DNA from: Candidatus Thiodiazotropha endolucinida
GTDB taxonomy: Bacteria; Pseudomonadota; Gammaproteobacteria; Chromatiales; Chromatiaceae
Direction: 5' to 3'
Length of the DNA: 64,000 nucleotides
NCBI RefSeq assembly: GCF_001715975.1
Contig: NZ_MARB01000017.1
Coordinates: 39,860 to 103,859 of the forward strand
The number at the start of each line of letters is the position of its first letter. Position 1 is the first letter of the stretch. Both the position numbers and the translations under genes were made by a program. The notes beneath the pieces are model-generated. The model worked only from the letters and a program-made list of their open reading frames with translations. It was not told the DNA's origin and made no database searches. Shown here one piece after another: positions 26,207 to 37,269 of the stretch.

Positions 26207-28940
26207 GATAAAATCACTCCGATTTCAGGCACTGATGATCAGCTTATTGCCAGCTTTCATCCTCGCCTTTATTTTGACAGTCTACTTGATCAGCACTCAG
26301 CTCGTCAGGCTGGATGAATCATTCAACGAAAGGGGCGTGTCAATAGCCAACCAATCCGCATCCATAAGCGTTTACGGCATATTCACCCGTGACAAGTCAA
26401 TATTGGAAATGAGCCTGAGACCTGTCTTCCTGCAAACAGATGTCTACAGTATCGATGTCTATGATGCATCCGACATCCTTCTGTCCAGTATGACAAAACA
26501 ATATAGTGAGGACCCGAGTAATCTTGCCGAATTTTACGCACCTGCGATCTACGTAATTGAAGACATCGATATTGTTGACTACCCTGACCAGGGCTTAAAC
26601 AGCAAAGAGAACATCAATCGCAGCATGGGCAGGGTGGTTCTCTCCCTCAGCAAAACACGACTCATCGACAACAGAATAATCATTATACGCAACTCGATCA
26701 TAATGCTGGTGATTGGTTTGATATGCACAGCATTCTTTTCATTAGCATTGAGCAGATCTGTTATCAGGCCTATAGGAAGATTGACCCAGGTTGTTTCTCG
26801 CATGAGGGATGGTGAACTGACTGCCCGCGTTCCTGAAGTATCTAAGGGTGAGATACGAAGTCTGGAAGAGGGCTTTAACGCTATGACAAGCCAGATACAG
26901 AGGTCACATGAAACGATGCAACAACAGATTGACCAGGCAACCTCGGAACTCACTGAAACCATGGAAGCGCTGGAGATTCAAAATGTAGAACTCGATCTGG
27001 CAAAGAAGCGGGCATTGTCAGCCAGCAAGGCAAAATCGGAATTCCTTGCCAATATGAGCCATGAGATTCGAACTCCTATGAATGGTGTTCTGGGATTTAC
27101 CAATTTACTGCTTAAGACAGACCTTTCAAGGCAGCAACGCGACCTTGTCAACACAATCTCCAAGTCAGCCAGCAATCTCCTGGATATTATTAATGAGATA
27201 CTTGATTACTCTAAACTTGAATATGGAAAACTCGAACCTGAAACCACTCCATTTCAAGTACATGAGTGCTTTGAGGAACCTACTGTATTACTATCGCCAT
27301 CCGCCCATGATAAAGGGCTTGAGCTGATTTTACTCGTCTACTCTGATGTTCCCAACACGCTCATTGGCGATGAGACGCGGATTCGGCAAATATTGGTGAA
27401 TTTGATCAGCAACGCTATCAAGTTTACCCATCAGGGAGATGTCATTATACGGGTGATGGTCGATGATGAGTCCGAAAACAAATGCATACTGAAATTTTCT
27501 GTTACTGATACCGGTATCGGGATCGAGAAGAAAGCCCAGGAGACTCTGTTCGAATCATTTCAGCAGGCTGATTCATCGACCAGCAGAGTTTACGGCGGAA
27601 CCGGCCTTGGTTTAAGTATATGCAAAAAACTCGCACAATCGATGAACGGTGATATCGAGCTTATCAGCAATCCCGGGAAGGGTTCAAACTTTGTTGTAAC
27701 CATACCTCTTGAAAAACCCGTACTGAGCCAAATACAGCCACATACTCACTTCATCAGTGGTAAACAGGCGCTGATTTGCGACAATCATAAATTGTCTTTC
27801 TTAGCCATAAAGCACATCCTGGAGTCTTTTGATATTACAACCACAACGGGTAAGTTTCCCGTGGTACCAGACGATCGATACGATGTAATAGTAATGGGTT
27901 TCGAGAATAGTGAAATCCAATCCGGATATGCCGAAAGTGAAATTCGCCGGTTGCGTGCCATCTGCAGCATCCCGTTTTTGGTACTGTTGAGTGCATCGGA
28001 AAGAGTCATTATCGAGAAATTTCAGTCGATCAGTGATGACTTCTATCTGTCCAAGCCTTTCAGTATTGGAAAACTGACAGACACCCTGGACAGGATCATC
28101 TCCGGTTCTCCACGCAGTACAAAATCTGTTGCAAAACAAGATATCCGCCTATCCAATCCAAGTCTGGAAAATTACAATATTCTTGTCGTCGATGATAATG
28201 ATATCAATCTCAAACTTATCAGCACCCTCATGCGCAACAATGGCGCCAATGTCACGGAAGCCAGTGATGGTTTAAGCGCGATTTCAGAGACTCTGCTCAG
28301 GAACTTTGACCTGATTTTGATAGATATTCATATGCCGAAAATGAAAGGCACTAAAGCCGCAGAAGTTATTCGACATAATGAAGCAGACACTAGACATACA
28401 CCGATCATTGCATTGACTGCTGACGTCGTTCCTGCCACCAGAAATCAAATAAAGGAATCCGGGATGGATGGCTATCTGCTAAAACCAATCGACGAACGAC
28501 AGATGTGGTCTGTAATCAAGAATATTTTCAATCAAAACAAACAACATGATTATTATGAATCACACACTGACAATGAGAATATTGCATTTGATAAAAACGA
28601 GCTTGTTGTCATAGACAAGAGGAAAATTCTCGATATCACAGGCGGCGACGAGACTCTGGCAAAGGAAATGTTCAGTCAGCTCTGCAGTGAATTGCCGCAA
28701 CAGCTTGAAGACATTGAAAAATATATCCACAAGCAGGACTGGACAAATTTGAAGGAGATTACTCACAAGATGCGCGGCTCCACATCGTCATGCGGTGTGC
28801 CTGCACTCGACTTTTCAGTGCAAAAACTTGAGCATGCGACCGCATCAAAGCAGGCGGTGCAGTTAATGGAAGAGTACAAATCAGTGGAATATGAGGTAAA
28901 ACGACTGCTGCAAGCTCGGGAAACCAATGATGTCGTCTAG
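26199..28940 (+). CDS. Hybrid sensor histidine kinase (BarA-like), HAMP-HisKA-HATPase-REC-REC-Hpt
   Basis: This 913-residue kinase has TM1 at about 10-30, a periplasmic domain, TM2 at about 157-182, and HAMP at about 182-232. HisKA has the phospho-His in [12 protein letters not shown] (H288). HATPase shows [16 protein letters not shown] and GGTGLGLS (about 398-470). A first receiver-like domain (about 523-640) lacks a phospho-acceptor: DVIVMGFEN replaces the usual LMDxxM. A second receiver ([12 protein letters not shown]) keeps D709 in [13 protein letters not shown]-terminal Hpt has H856 in [14 protein letters not shown]. It forms an intramolecular phosphorelay; no partner regulator is adjacent. 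It overlaps the binding-protein gene by 8 bp and murI by 14 bp. Confidence 0.9.
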   Translation: MIKIKSLRFQALMISLLPAFILAFILTVYLISTQLVRLDESFNERGVSIANQSASISVYGIFTRDKSILEMSLRPVFLQTDVYSIDVYDASDILLSSMTKQYSEDPSNLAEFYAPAIYVIEDIDIVDYPDQGLNSKENINRSMGRVVLSLSKTRLIDNRIIIIRNSIIMLVIGLICTAFFSLALSRSVIRPIGRLTQVVSRMRDGELTARVPEVSKGEIRSLEEGFNAMTSQIQRSHETMQQQIDQATSELTETMEALEIQNVELDLAKKRALSASKAKSEFLANMSHEIRTPMNGVLGFTNLLLKTDLSRQQRDLVNTISKSASNLLDIINEILDYSKLEYGKLEPETTPFQVHECFEEPTVLLSPSAHDKGLELILLVYSDVPNTLIGDETRIRQILVNLISNAIKFTHQGDVIIRVMVDDESENKCILKFSVTDTGIGIEKKAQETLFESFQQADSSTSRVYGGTGLGLSICKKLAQSMNGDIELISNPGKGSNFVVTIPLEKPVLSQIQPHTHFISGKQALICDNHKLSFLAIKHILESFDITTTTGKFPVVPDDRYDVIVMGFENSEIQSGYAESEIRRLRAICSIPFLVLLSASERVIIEKFQSISDDFYLSKPFSIGKLTDTLDRIISGSPRSTKSVAKQDIRLSNPSLENYNILVVDDNDINLKLISTLMRNNGANVTEASDGLSAISETLLRNFDLILIDIHMPKMKGTKAAEVIRHNEADTRHTPIIALTADVVPATRNQIKESGMDGYLLKPIDERQMWSVIKNIFNQNKQHDYYESHTDNENIAFDKNELVVIDKRKILDITGGDETLAKEMFSQLCSELPQQLEDIEKYIHKQDWTNLKEITHKMRGSTSSCGVPALDFSVQKLEHATASKQAVQLMEEYKSVEYEVKRLLQARETNDVV

Positions 28941-29730
28941 CCTGCCTATCGGTATTTTTGACTCCGGTATTGGTGGGCTCTCGGTGTTGCACCACATACG
29001 CGACCTGTTGCCGAGTGAAGATCTTATCTATGTGTCAGACAGGGACAATCTCCCCTATGGCAGCAAGGAAAGCCGATTCATACTCGAACGCAGCAAGTAC
29101 ATCGTAGAGTTTCTGATTGAGCAAAAAGTCAAGGCTATCGTCATTGCCTGCAATACCGCGACTGCCGTTGCCGTTTCGCATTTACGAAACAGCTATCCTC
29201 TCCCAATTATCGGTATGGAACCCGGAGTCAAGCCGGCAACAGCAAACAGCCAGAACGGTGTGATCGGTGTACTCGCTACAGAGGGAACACTGGTGAGTGG
29301 CAAATTTCAGAGCCTTGTCCAGCAGCATGCGAATGGTACCGATATATTCTATTGTCCCTGCCATGGATGGGTAGAGGCAATAGAACATAACGGTGCAACT
29401 CACGGTAAAACCGTCGAGCTTGTAGAACAGTCACTGAAACCTGTCCTCGAAAAAGGTGTCGATACCCTGGTGTTAGGCTGTACACACTACCCTTTCGTGA
29501 AAGACACCATTGAAAAAGTGGCGGGTTCCTCGGTCACTATTATCGATACCGGCCGTGCGGTTGCTCGACAGTTGCAACGCAGGTTATCTGATGAAGAGAT
29601 CCTCTCATCCAATCCGGATACGGGCCAACAGCGTTATTGGTGCAGTGGCTCACCTGAGAAGACCCAGAAGCTGATAGCAAAAATCCAAGGCCAGCCCTGT
29701 ATCGTCAACCGTTTGCCTCTGCCAGACTGA
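28927..29730 (+). CDS. murI: Glutamate racemase MurI
   Basis: MurI makes D-glutamate for peptidoglycan. The 267-residue protein has both catalytic cysteines in context ([11 protein letters not shown], about residue 76, and [10 protein letters not shown], about residue 188) and the N-terminal [14 protein letters not shown] with the catalytic aspartate. It overlaps the hybrid kinase gene by 14 bp, so it is translated from the same transcript, an unusual place for a cell-wall housekeeping gene. Confidence 0.95.
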   Translation: MMSSSLPIGIFDSGIGGLSVLHHIRDLLPSEDLIYVSDRDNLPYGSKESRFILERSKYIVEFLIEQKVKAIVIACNTATAVAVSHLRNSYPLPIIGMEPGVKPATANSQNGVIGVLATEGTLVSGKFQSLVQQHANGTDIFYCPCHGWVEAIEHNGATHGKTVELVEQSLKPVLEKGVDTLVLGCTHYPFVKDTIEKVAGSSVTIIDTGRAVARQLQRRLSDEEILSSNPDTGQQRYWCSGSPEKTQKLIAKIQGQPCIVNRLPLPD

Positions 29731-30098
29731 GTATACTGCTGGCAGCTACACTGTCGAATCGTTGGTGGAAAAAATCACCTGATACCCACACCACAATATG
29801 CAACCACTGAATCGGTGACTTGATGATATTGAGATGTATAAGAAAGCCGCGAATACTCGCGAATGCTTTTTTATCTCCGCAAATGAACGCGATAAACGCA
29901 ATTACAATTATATTTACTGTACAACATGGTGTAACACAAACCTACCGCTCCAAACAGGACAGTTAAAACGCTAAAAATAGCTTTCATTTGCGGCTTATTA
30001 TCATTTGCGTCCATTTGCGGCTTGCCTTCATAACACCCACCGTGAGGGAGATGTAGGGCGAGAGCGGATAGTTGAGAATGCTGGGTAACCGGGAAAAA
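29731..30098. repeat. 368-bp gap holding a diverged copy of inverted-repeat family A
   Basis: No gene is seen. Between about 29845 and 30025 lie GCCGCGAATACTCGCGAATG, then CGCAAATGAACGCGATAAACG, and, on the far side, CATTTGCGGCTT...CATTTGCGTCCATTTGCGGC in inverted orientation. This is the same motif as the long inverted repeats at 33916, 37270 and 49378, but more broken. It separates murI from ubiT, which converge. Confidence 0.55.
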
Positions 30099-30608
30099 TT
30101 ATGAGCGGGCAGACATATAGGGCAGATTCTCGTAAACCCGGATAAATCGTTCTATATAGGGACGGATTTCGGCTGGTAGCGGTAACTGCTCGAGTTCAAT
30201 GGCTGACAACATGTTCTTCAAATGAACACCCAGTCCTGTGTCGCCATCCATGACGAGATGCCTTTGGAAAAACAGGGTATCCGGATCCTCTTTGCCACTG
30301 ATCAACAAAAGATAATCGTAAACGGACCCGGTTATGCTCAGATCTACTCTCATGCCGCCGGCTTCCGAAATCACGCCATTGGTCAATGTCAGATTGTAAC
30401 CAAGACCAAGATCACTCACCTTGATCTGTACAACCCGTCCCTGCAGAAAATCCAACTCCCCTTCCAGAAGCTCGTTTCGAAACAGTCTGTTCAAGACTGA
30501 GCTCAGAATAACACCATGGGCCTTTTGGGGTATCAGCCGTAGTGGCAAGGATAGTGGTTTGGGCATTTTCGGACGTTGCTTGACTGCATGCATAATTGTG
30601 CGCCTCAA
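30099..30608 (-). CDS. ubiT: Ubiquinone biosynthesis accessory factor UbiT (SCP2 domain)
   Basis: UbiT is the SCP2-fold lipid-binding protein needed with UbiU and UbiV for oxygen-independent ubiquinone synthesis. The 169-residue product has PLSLPLRLIPQKAHGVILSS at the N-terminus and the SCP2 core (GRVVQIKVSDLGLGYNLTLT, about residues 58-77; FFQRHLVMDGDTGLGVHLKN, about 115-135), as in E. coli YhbT. It is encoded alone, on the minus strand, 7.5 kb away from ubiUV and separated by the TonB/kinase/murI block. A second possible start is the ATG at 30593. Confidence 0.9.
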   Translation of the reverse strand: MRRTIMHAVKQRPKMPKPLSLPLRLIPQKAHGVILSSVLNRLFRNELLEGELDFLQGRVVQIKVSDLGLGYNLTLTNGVISEAGGMRVDLSITGSVYDYLLLISGKEDPDTLFFQRHLVMDGDTGLGVHLKNMLSAIELEQLPLPAEIRPYIERFIRVYENLPYMSARS

Positions 30609-30734
30609 AGATTAACTTTCCTGAACCCCTGTCTTCGGATGCCTATCCGTAAATAATCGCTTGTTTTTCCAGCCGGCTTAGGGCAAACAATAATATCATA
30701 CCAACACTCAACAAAATCTGCGAAAATTGCTGGC

Positions 30735-31616
30735 ATGTCCAAACACCATCCATCACCATTCCTGCCCGAAAACCAAGACGCCTATGCGATCTGGCGGGAT
30801 GGAAAGCTCGACAGTTACCCTGAAACAGTGGGGGAACTGATCGTCGAAATCCGCGATCCGCGCCGGCTCTCAACAGCTGAGCACGATAAAATCCTCTCCC
30901 TTTGCCGAAAGACCAATATGGCGATCTGGGCAGGCCTCTCGGGGCATGATTCGGATAAACACATTATCAGCGATCTTGGCTCGGCATTCGGTCTCAGCCA
31001 TCTGGATCACAATATGTGCGCAGATGATGACGCCATCTCCTCGTTGACCGTACAATCGGATGCCTTGCGAAACGGCTATATCCCCTATTCCGACCGTCCC
31101 ATCGCCTGGCACACTGATGGCTATTACAACCTTCCTGAGCAGCAGATCCATGCACTGCTGCTGCATTGCGTCAATCCCGCAGAACAAGGTGGTGAGAATG
31201 ACCTGCTTGATCATGAGATCCTGTTTATTCAGATAATGGAGCGAAATCCCGCCTACATCCGTGCCTTGATGAACCCTCAGGCCATGACCATCCCGGCCAA
31301 TATCGTCGACGGCGAAGAACTCAGGCCTGCGCGTACGGGACCGGTTTTTACCGTTTACCCGGATGGCCATTTACATATGCGTTATACAGACAGAAGCCGC
31401 AGTATCGAATGGCTGGATGATCCCTTGCTCAAAGAGGCGGTGAAATACATGAAATCACTGCTGCATAGCCCCTCGCCCTGGCAATTTCATGCAAAACTTC
31501 AGGCCGGACAGGGTTTGATCTCTAATAACGTGTTACATACCCGGAGCGGTTTCACAGATGGGGAACAGGCCCGCCTGCTCTACCGGGCACGCTACTACGA
31601 CCGCATCCGACAGTAA
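30735..31616 (+). CDS. TauD/TfdA-like Fe(II)/2-oxoglutarate dioxygenase
   Basis: The 293-residue protein keeps the iron facial triad: the H-x-D pair in IAWHTDGYYNLPEQQ (about residues 124-126) and a distal His in SNNVLHTRSGFTDG (near residue 270), followed by RLLYRARY, the arginine that binds 2-oxoglutarate. Family members hydroxylate small substrates such as taurine, 2,4-D or carnitine precursors. No sulfonate or other catabolic gene is adjacent, so the substrate is open. It diverges from ubiT, and converges with purF, 6 bp between stops. Confidence 0.75.
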   Translation: MSKHHPSPFLPENQDAYAIWRDGKLDSYPETVGELIVEIRDPRRLSTAEHDKILSLCRKTNMAIWAGLSGHDSDKHIISDLGSAFGLSHLDHNMCADDDAISSLTVQSDALRNGYIPYSDRPIAWHTDGYYNLPEQQIHALLLHCVNPAEQGGENDLLDHEILFIQIMERNPAYIRALMNPQAMTIPANIVDGEELRPARTGPVFTVYPDGHLHMRYTDRSRSIEWLDDPLLKEAVKYMKSLLHSPSPWQFHAKLQAGQGLISNNVLHTRSGFTDGEQARLLYRARYYDRIRQ

Positions 31617-31622
31617 TCCGCC

Positions 31623-33137
31623 TTACACATCGTTGTGAAGATCAAGGATACTCTTCTCAGCCGTCTCGTCCTTGCTCTTGGCGCCATCGTTGCGCAATAG
31701 CTCCAGCTGTTCCAGATAGGTTTCGCTGACATCACCGGTGACATAATCGCCATTGAAAACACTGGTGTCGAAGCGTTCGATATCGGTCTTGCCCTTTTTC
31801 TGTACCGCATCGATCAGATCCTCGATATCCTGATAGATCATGCGGTCTGCACCGATAATACTCCTCACCTCTTCCACGCTTCTGTTGTGCGCCACCAACT
31901 CACTGGCAGCGGGCATGTCGATACCATAGACATTGGGATAGATCACCGGTGGCGCGGCTGAAGCAAAATAGACCTTTTTGGCGCCCGATTCCCGTGCCAT
32001 CTGCACGATCTGCTGAGAGGTGGTCCCTCTGACCACGGAATCGTCGACCAGCAGGACATTCTTGTCTTTGAACTCGAGATCGATGGCATTGAGCTTTTGC
32101 CTGACAGATTTCTTGCGCACTGTCTGACCGGGCATGATGAAGGTACGGCCAATATAGCGGTTTTTTATAAAACCCTCTGTGTAACGAAGTTTCAGCTCAT
32201 TGGCCAGGGTCAGGGCCGCTGTCCGACTGGTATCCGGTATCGGAATCACCACATCGATATCATGATCCGGCCACTCCCTCATGATCTTTCTCGCCAGCTT
32301 CTTGCCCATACGCGATCGGGCCTTGTGAACGAACACATTGTCAATGATGGAGTCTGGGCGGGCGAAGTAGACAAATTCAAAGATACAGGGGGATTTTACC
32401 GTGTGGGCGGCACACATCTGGGAATGCAGCTGACCCTCTTTACTGATGAAAATCGCCTCACCCGGCTCCAGATCGCGAACCCGCTCGAATCCCAGGGTGT
32501 CGAAGGCGACACTCTCCGAGGCGATCATGTATTCCGTCCCCAGATCGGTCTCCCGCTTGCCATAGACGATGGGGCGTATGGCGTGAGGATCACGAAATCC
32601 AAGCAACCCGACCCCCGGAATCATGGCTACTGCCGCATAGGCGCCCCGGCAGCGGCGATGCACCCCTGCTACAGCCTTGAAGATGTCCTCCGAAGCGATC
32701 CGCAGCTTATTCTGCATCTGCAACTCATGGGCAAATACATTGAGTAGTATCTCTGAATCGGATGAGGTATTGATATGACGCAGGTCTTCGACGAAGAGAT
32801 CCCTGGTCAACTCAGTGGTGTTGGTCAGATTACCGTTGTGCGCCAGGGTAATGCCGTAGGGTGAATTGACATAGAACGGCTGAGCCTCCGCGGATGAAGA
32901 GCAACCGGCTGTGGGATATCTGGCATGACCGATGCCCATATTACCCTTCAACCGCAGCATGTGGCGCGTATGAAAAACATCTCTGGCAAGGCCGTTGGCC
33001 TTGCGCAAATAGAGTTTGCCCTTTTCACAGGTAACGATGCCGGCCGCATCCTGCCCTCGATGCTGAAGCACCAAGAGTGCATCATAGAGTGACTGGTTTA
33101 CGGGTGTCTTACCCACAATTCCCACAATACCGCACAT
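31623..33137 (-). CDS. purF: Amidophosphoribosyltransferase PurF
   Basis: PurF starts purine synthesis, making phosphoribosylamine from PRPP and glutamine. The 504-residue protein begins [10 protein letters not shown], where Cys2 is the glutaminase nucleophile. [19 protein letters not shown] is the glutaminase domain block. The PRTase motif [18 protein letters not shown] is intact (about residues 365-382). It follows cvpA with a 16-bp gap, the E. coli order. A C-terminal tail of about 35 residues is species-specific. Confidence 0.97.
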   Translation of the reverse strand: MCGIVGIVGKTPVNQSLYDALLVLQHRGQDAAGIVTCEKGKLYLRKANGLARDVFHTRHMLRLKGNMGIGHARYPTAGCSSSAEAQPFYVNSPYGITLAHNGNLTNTTELTRDLFVEDLRHINTSSDSEILLNVFAHELQMQNKLRIASEDIFKAVAGVHRRCRGAYAAVAMIPGVGLLGFRDPHAIRPIVYGKRETDLGTEYMIASESVAFDTLGFERVRDLEPGEAIFISKEGQLHSQMCAAHTVKSPCIFEFVYFARPDSIIDNVFVHKARSRMGKKLARKIMREWPDHDIDVVIPIPDTSRTAALTLANELKLRYTEGFIKNRYIGRTFIMPGQTVRKKSVRQKLNAIDLEFKDKNVLLVDDSVVRGTTSQQIVQMARESGAKKVYFASAAPPVIYPNVYGIDMPAASELVAHNRSVEEVRSIIGADRMIYQDIEDLIDAVQKKGKTDIERFDTSVFNGDYVTGDVSETYLEQLELLRNDGAKSKDETAEKSILDLHNDV

Positions 33138-33153
33138 GCTTCAGTTCTCCGGA

Positions 33154-33642
33154 TCAGTAGTGGAAGTTTGCAGCAATATCACTAGGCAGATAGCTCTGCA
33201 GCCAAAGAGCTATATCCTTAAAATAGGGGATCAATTGTGATGACTGCCACCAATTGTCATTCGGGAACGGGGTCAACCCTGCAAGCAGAATCAGCACGGC
33301 GACCACTACAGCGCCCCGCGCGACACCAAAGAAAATCCCTATAAGACGGTCGGTACCTGTCAGCCCCGTGGTACTCACCAAAACTTTCATGAAATGGTTC
33401 GCCACTGCCCCGATGATCAGCACCAATATCAGAATTATACCGTAGGCTACGCCCAGTCTGATGGACTGCACATCGATCCAGGGTTCCAGCTCCACTGCCA
33501 GCGGACGGAAGAACAGCCAGGCAAGCATAAATGCGGCGATCCAGGTGGCTAGAGAGATGGCTTCCTGTACAAAGCCGCGGATCAGACTGATGATTGCCGA
33601 AAGCGCGATGATCGCGATGATCAGAATATCGATCCAGAGCAT
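33154..33642 (-). CDS. cvpA: CvpA family inner-membrane protein
   Basis: CvpA is a four-helix inner-membrane protein linked to colicin V production and bile resistance in enterics. The 162-residue product has the expected opening LWIDILIIAIIALSAIISLIRGFVQEA and the block GLTGTDRLIGIFFGVARGAVVV, split across helices 2 and 4. It lies directly upstream of purF, its usual neighbour. Confidence 0.92.
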   Translation of the reverse strand: MLWIDILIIAIIALSAIISLIRGFVQEAISLATWIAAFMLAWLFFRPLAVELEPWIDVQSIRLGVAYGIILILVLIIGAVANHFMKVLVSTTGLTGTDRLIGIFFGVARGAVVVAVLILLAGLTPFPNDNWWQSSQLIPYFKDIALWLQSYLPSDIAANFHY

Positions 33643-33742
33643 ATAGCCAGCCTGTCGAGTGATCGCGTTGAGGAGGGTTCCATGGACATAAGCGGGTGTG
33701 GATACCCAGGTCTGTTGAATCGGCGCCTGCTGTGCAAGAAAT

Positions 33743-33818
33743 TGGTGGAGCCAGGCGGGATCGAACCGCCGACCTCAACACTGCCAGTGTTGCGCTCTCC
33801 CAGCTGAGCTATGGCCCC
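33743..33818 (-). tRNA. tRNA-Ala (anticodon GGC)
   Basis: Read on the minus strand, the gene begins GGGGCCATAGCTCAGCTGG and ends in an encoded CCA. The anticodon arm is CAACA-CTGGCAG-TGTTG, giving anticodon GGC. The acceptor stem pairs GGGGCCA with TGGCTCC (one mismatch-type pair), and the T arm GGCGGTTCGATCCCGCC is canonical. It lies upstream of cvpA-purF; no integrase or att-like duplication is near. Confidence 0.93.
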
Positions 33819-33915
33819 GGAAAGCCGCGAATATTAGGTGATTATGGCACTTTTGTCCACTGCTTTTTTCCCGTCCCGGTGATCCTTAGACCATACAGGT
33901 CAAGAGAAAAATATT

Positions 33916-34029
33916 GCCGCAAATGGACGCCAATCACCGCGAATTGACGCAACTGACTTACAATGTGTGTACCCTGTAAATTAGCTTGATTTTTGCGTTT
34001 ATTTGCGGTGATTGGCGTCCATTTGCGGC
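33916..34029. repeat. Long inverted repeat, family A, best copy
   Basis: The left arm (33916-33940, GCCGCAAATGGACGCCAATC and five more bases) and the right arm (34005-34029) are a perfect 25-bp inverted pair. Pairing extends to about 37 bp per arm with three mismatches (into CGAATTGACGCAA on the left). The 40-nt loop holds no gene. It sits between tRNA-Ala and the end of glnS. Shorter or mutated versions lie at 29845, 37270 and 49378. Confidence 0.9.
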
Positions 34030-34047
34030 ATGAATCCTGACACCCCC

Positions 34048-35742
34048 TCACCCCCCCGGCTTGTCGATCTTCGCCCAGGAGTCGCGCAGGGTGATGATGC
34101 GGTTGAAGACCGGCTCCTCTCTGGCGGCCTCGCGGCTGTCGAGCATGAAATAGCCTTCACGCTCAAATTGATACTGTTCGCCCGCTATCGCTGACCCCAA
34201 CGCCGGTTCGAAGCAACAGTCAGTCAGGGTGCGCAGGGAATCGGGATTGAGATTATCTGTAAAACGGCCCCCTTCATCGACCCGGCCCGCGTCTGCCTTG
34301 CCGAACAGACGATCATAGAGTCTGACTTCACCTTTTATGCCATGCCTGGCGGATACCCAGTGGACGACACCCCTGACCTTCCGCCCCTCAGGGTTTTTTC
34401 CAAGGGTTTCAGGATCGTAGCTACAACGCAGCTCGATTATTTCACCCTGGTTATTCTTCACAACCTCTTCACATTTGATGACATAGGCATTGCGTAGACG
34501 CACCTCGCCCCCAGTCACCAGACGCTTGTATTTTTTATTCGCCTGCTCTCGAAAATCAGCCCGGTCGATATAGACCTCTCGACAGAATTCGATTTCACGT
34601 ACCCCCATGGTCTCATCCTTGGGGTGATTGGATGTGGTCAATGTCTCGCTCTTCTCATCTGGATAGTTTTCGATCACTACCTTGAGTGGATGCAGCACCG
34701 CCATACGCCTCGGCGCATGGGCATCGAGATCCTCGCGAATACAGTTTTCCAGCATGCCCATCTCAACCAGGCCGTCAGATTTGGTGATACCGATCCGTTG
34801 ACAGAATTCCCGTATCGATGCCGCGCTGTAACCGCGACGCCGCATCCCGGCAATCGTCGGCATGCGCGGATCATCCCATCCCTCGACAAATCCCTCCTCC
34901 ACCAATTGCGTGAGCATGCGTTTACTCAAAACCGTGTATTCCAAATTGAGGCGTGAGAATTCGATCTGTTGCGGATGGCTGGGAATGGAGATGTTGTCGA
35001 GCACCCAGTCATAGAGTGGCCGGTGATCCTCGAATTCCAGGGTACAGAGGGAGTGGGTGATGCCCTCCAGGGCATCCGAGACCGGATGGGTATAGTCGTA
35101 CATCGGATAGATGCACCAGGCCTCACCGGTCTGATGATGAATCACACCATGGCGGATTCGATACAGGGTTGGATCACGCATATTCATATTCGGTGAAGCC
35201 ATATCGATCTTGGCCCGCAGAACACGTTCCCCATCGGCGAATTCACCCGCCTTCATGCGGGCGAACAGATCCAGGTTCTCCTCCACGGAACGGGTGCGAT
35301 AGGGGCTCTCCCGGCCAGGCTCGGTCAGGGTGCCGCGATAGGTTCGCATCTGCTCGCTGTCGAGATCGCAGACGAAGGCCTTGCCGGCCTGGATGAGTTC
35401 AACGGCAAAGTCGTAGAGCTGTTGAAAGTAGTCCGAGGCGTAGAAGAGACGATCATCCCAGTCGTAACCGAGCCAACGGACGTCCGCCTGAATACTGTCG
35501 ACGAACTCTATATTCTCCTTATGGGGATTAGTGTCGTCGAAACGCAGATTGCACAATCCCTGATAATCCCGGGCGATACCGAAATTAAGTACGATCGACT
35601 TGGCATGGCCGATATGCAGATAGCCGTTGGGCTCGGGGGGAAACCGGGTATGCACCCGTCCACCGTGCTTACCCGACCGCAGATCCTGATCGATGATCTG
35701 GCGGATGAAGTTGGTCGTTGTGCTGGGTTCCGGTTTACTCAT
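34048..35742 (-). CDS. glnS: Glutaminyl-tRNA synthetase
   Basis: GlnS charges tRNA-Gln. The 564-residue class I synthetase has [20 protein letters not shown] with the HIGH motif (about residues 41-44), FDDTNPHKE, and the KMSKS-type [10 protein letters not shown] (about residue 270). The C-terminal beta-barrel anticodon domain includes [15 protein letters not shown]. It has the usual length of about 555 residues. It follows gltX on the same strand with a 50-bp gap that contains a copy of repeat B. Confidence 0.97.
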   Translation of the reverse strand: MSKPEPSTTTNFIRQIIDQDLRSGKHGGRVHTRFPPEPNGYLHIGHAKSIVLNFGIARDYQGLCNLRFDDTNPHKENIEFVDSIQADVRWLGYDWDDRLFYASDYFQQLYDFAVELIQAGKAFVCDLDSEQMRTYRGTLTEPGRESPYRTRSVEENLDLFARMKAGEFADGERVLRAKIDMASPNMNMRDPTLYRIRHGVIHHQTGEAWCIYPMYDYTHPVSDALEGITHSLCTLEFEDHRPLYDWVLDNISIPSHPQQIEFSRLNLEYTVLSKRMLTQLVEEGFVEGWDDPRMPTIAGMRRRGYSAASIREFCQRIGITKSDGLVEMGMLENCIREDLDAHAPRRMAVLHPLKVVIENYPDEKSETLTTSNHPKDETMGVREIEFCREVYIDRADFREQANKKYKRLVTGGEVRLRNAYVIKCEEVVKNNQGEIIELRCSYDPETLGKNPEGRKVRGVVHWVSARHGIKGEVRLYDRLFGKADAGRVDEGGRFTDNLNPDSLRTLTDCCFEPALGSAIAGEQYQFEREGYFMLDSREAAREEPVFNRIITLRDSWAKIDKPGG

Positions 35743-35773
35743 GTTATTCGCTTCTTGACTTAGTTGTGACCCT

Positions 35774-35794
35774 GGGGCCTGTTAACACCGACTC
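35774..35794. repeat. Dispersed repeat B, copy after gltX
   Basis: GGGGCCTGTTAACACCGACT matches the core AGGGCCTGTTAACACTAATC with few changes. It overlaps the last bases of the gltX stop codon region (35793) and lies in the gap upstream of glnS. Confidence 0.65.
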
Positions 35795-37205
35795 AACCGG
35801 CATTGGCTTCACGTTGAACGATATATTCAAGGGCCTTGTCGATGCGCCTTAAACTGGCCTCTTTCCCCACCAGATAGAGGGTCACATCGATCCCCGGGGA
35901 GGCAGCGCGCCCCACCAGGGCCACACGCAACGGCTGGGCCACCTTGCCCATCTTCACATCCAGTTCGGCAGAGACCTGATCCACCACGCTATGCAGTGTC
36001 TCCGTTGTCCAGTCACCCAGGCTGGCCAATACATCGCGCATGCGTTGCAGGGGTTCCCTGGCAGCCGGACGCAGGTGCTTTTTGGCCGCCTTCTCCTCAT
36101 AGTTCTCGAAATCCCGGTAACAGAAGGCGCTCATCTCAGCCATCTCAACCAGGGTGTTCGCACGCTCCTGATGGGCTTCCGCCACATCCACCAGATCGGG
36201 CCCTTGCGAGGGATCGATCTCGAGATCCCCCATATGCGGACTCAACAGGTGGGCGATACGCTTCGGGTTCTCCTGCTTGATATAGTGCTGATTCAACCAT
36301 AACAGCTTATCTGTGTTGAAGCTGGAGGCCGCCTTGTTCACCGCATCGATATCAAACAGTTCGATCATTTCATCGACACTGAAGATCTCCTGATCCCCAT
36401 GGGACCAACCCAGGCGCACCAGGTAGTTGAGCAACGCCTCTGGCAGAAAACCGGCTTCACGGTACTGCATCACGCTCACTGCGCCATGCCGCTTCGACAG
36501 CCTCGAGCCATCATCGCCGAGAATCATCGGTACATGGCCATACTGGGGCGGGTCCGCATCCAGAGCCCGCAATATGTTGATCTGCCTCGGTGTATTGTTG
36601 AGATGATCGTCACCGCGTATGACATGGGTAATACTCATATCGAGATCATCGACCACTACGGTCAGATTGTAGGTGGGTGAGCCATCGGTGCGTCGGATGA
36701 TCAGGTCATCCAGCTCCTCATTGTTAAATGTAACCCTTCCCCTGATCAGGTCGTCCACCACGACGATACCCGATTCCGGATTTCGAAAGCGGATTACATG
36801 GGGCTCGTCCGGGCTCACATCACGGTGCCTGCAGTGGCCGTCGTAACGGGGTTTAAGCTTGTTCTGCATCGCCTCATCCCGCAGCCTGTCGAGACGCTCA
36901 TGACTGCAGTTACAACGATAGGCCAATCCACGCACCAGCAGATCCTGAATCACCTCATCATAACGGTCGAAACGCTTGGTCTGGTAGAAGGGTCCTTCAT
37001 CGTACTCCAGACCGAGCCAGGTCATACCCTCGAGAATGGCATTTACCGACTCCATGGTCGAACGCTCCAGATCGGTATCTTCGATTCGCAACACGAACTT
37101 TCCACCATGCTTGCGGGCATAAAGCCAGGAAAAAAGGGCGGTTCGGGCACCACCCACGTGGAGATAGCCGGTCGGGCTGGGAGCGAATCGGGTACGAACA
37201 GTCAT
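35793..37205 (-). CDS. gltX: Glutamyl-tRNA synthetase
   Basis: GltX charges tRNA-Glu. The 470-residue class I synthetase has [20 protein letters not shown] (HIGH-type motif HVGG) at the N-terminus, the zinc-type cysteines CNCSHERL and CRHRD (about residues 98-127), and KMSKS-type [10 protein letters not shown] (about residue 238). The C-terminal helical anticodon domain ends [11 protein letters not shown]. Length is usual. It is upstream of glnS on the same strand. Confidence 0.96.
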   Translation of the reverse strand: MTVRTRFAPSPTGYLHVGGARTALFSWLYARKHGGKFVLRIEDTDLERSTMESVNAILEGMTWLGLEYDEGPFYQTKRFDRYDEVIQDLLVRGLAYRCNCSHERLDRLRDEAMQNKLKPRYDGHCRHRDVSPDEPHVIRFRNPESGIVVVDDLIRGRVTFNNEELDDLIIRRTDGSPTYNLTVVVDDLDMSITHVIRGDDHLNNTPRQINILRALDADPPQYGHVPMILGDDGSRLSKRHGAVSVMQYREAGFLPEALLNYLVRLGWSHGDQEIFSVDEMIELFDIDAVNKAASSFNTDKLLWLNQHYIKQENPKRIAHLLSPHMGDLEIDPSQGPDLVDVAEAHQERANTLVEMAEMSAFCYRDFENYEEKAAKKHLRPAAREPLQRMRDVLASLGDWTTETLHSVVDQVSAELDVKMGKVAQPLRVALVGRAASPGIDVTLYLVGKEASLRRIDKALEYIVQREANAG

Positions 37206-37269
37206 GGTCAGGCAGGCAATCCGGTTACTGGCAAAACCGCGATTCTATCAGACCCGGAGTGATTCGGAA

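Noticed and set aside
33696-33947. Plus-strand ORF over tRNA-Ala and repeat (RDRTADLNTAS text)
   Set aside because: It reads antisense tRNA and non-coding DNA; the sequence is a well-known annotation artefact.
33916-34029. CRISPR-like repeat pair
   Set aside because: There are only two copies, in inverted orientation, without regular spacers or cas genes.
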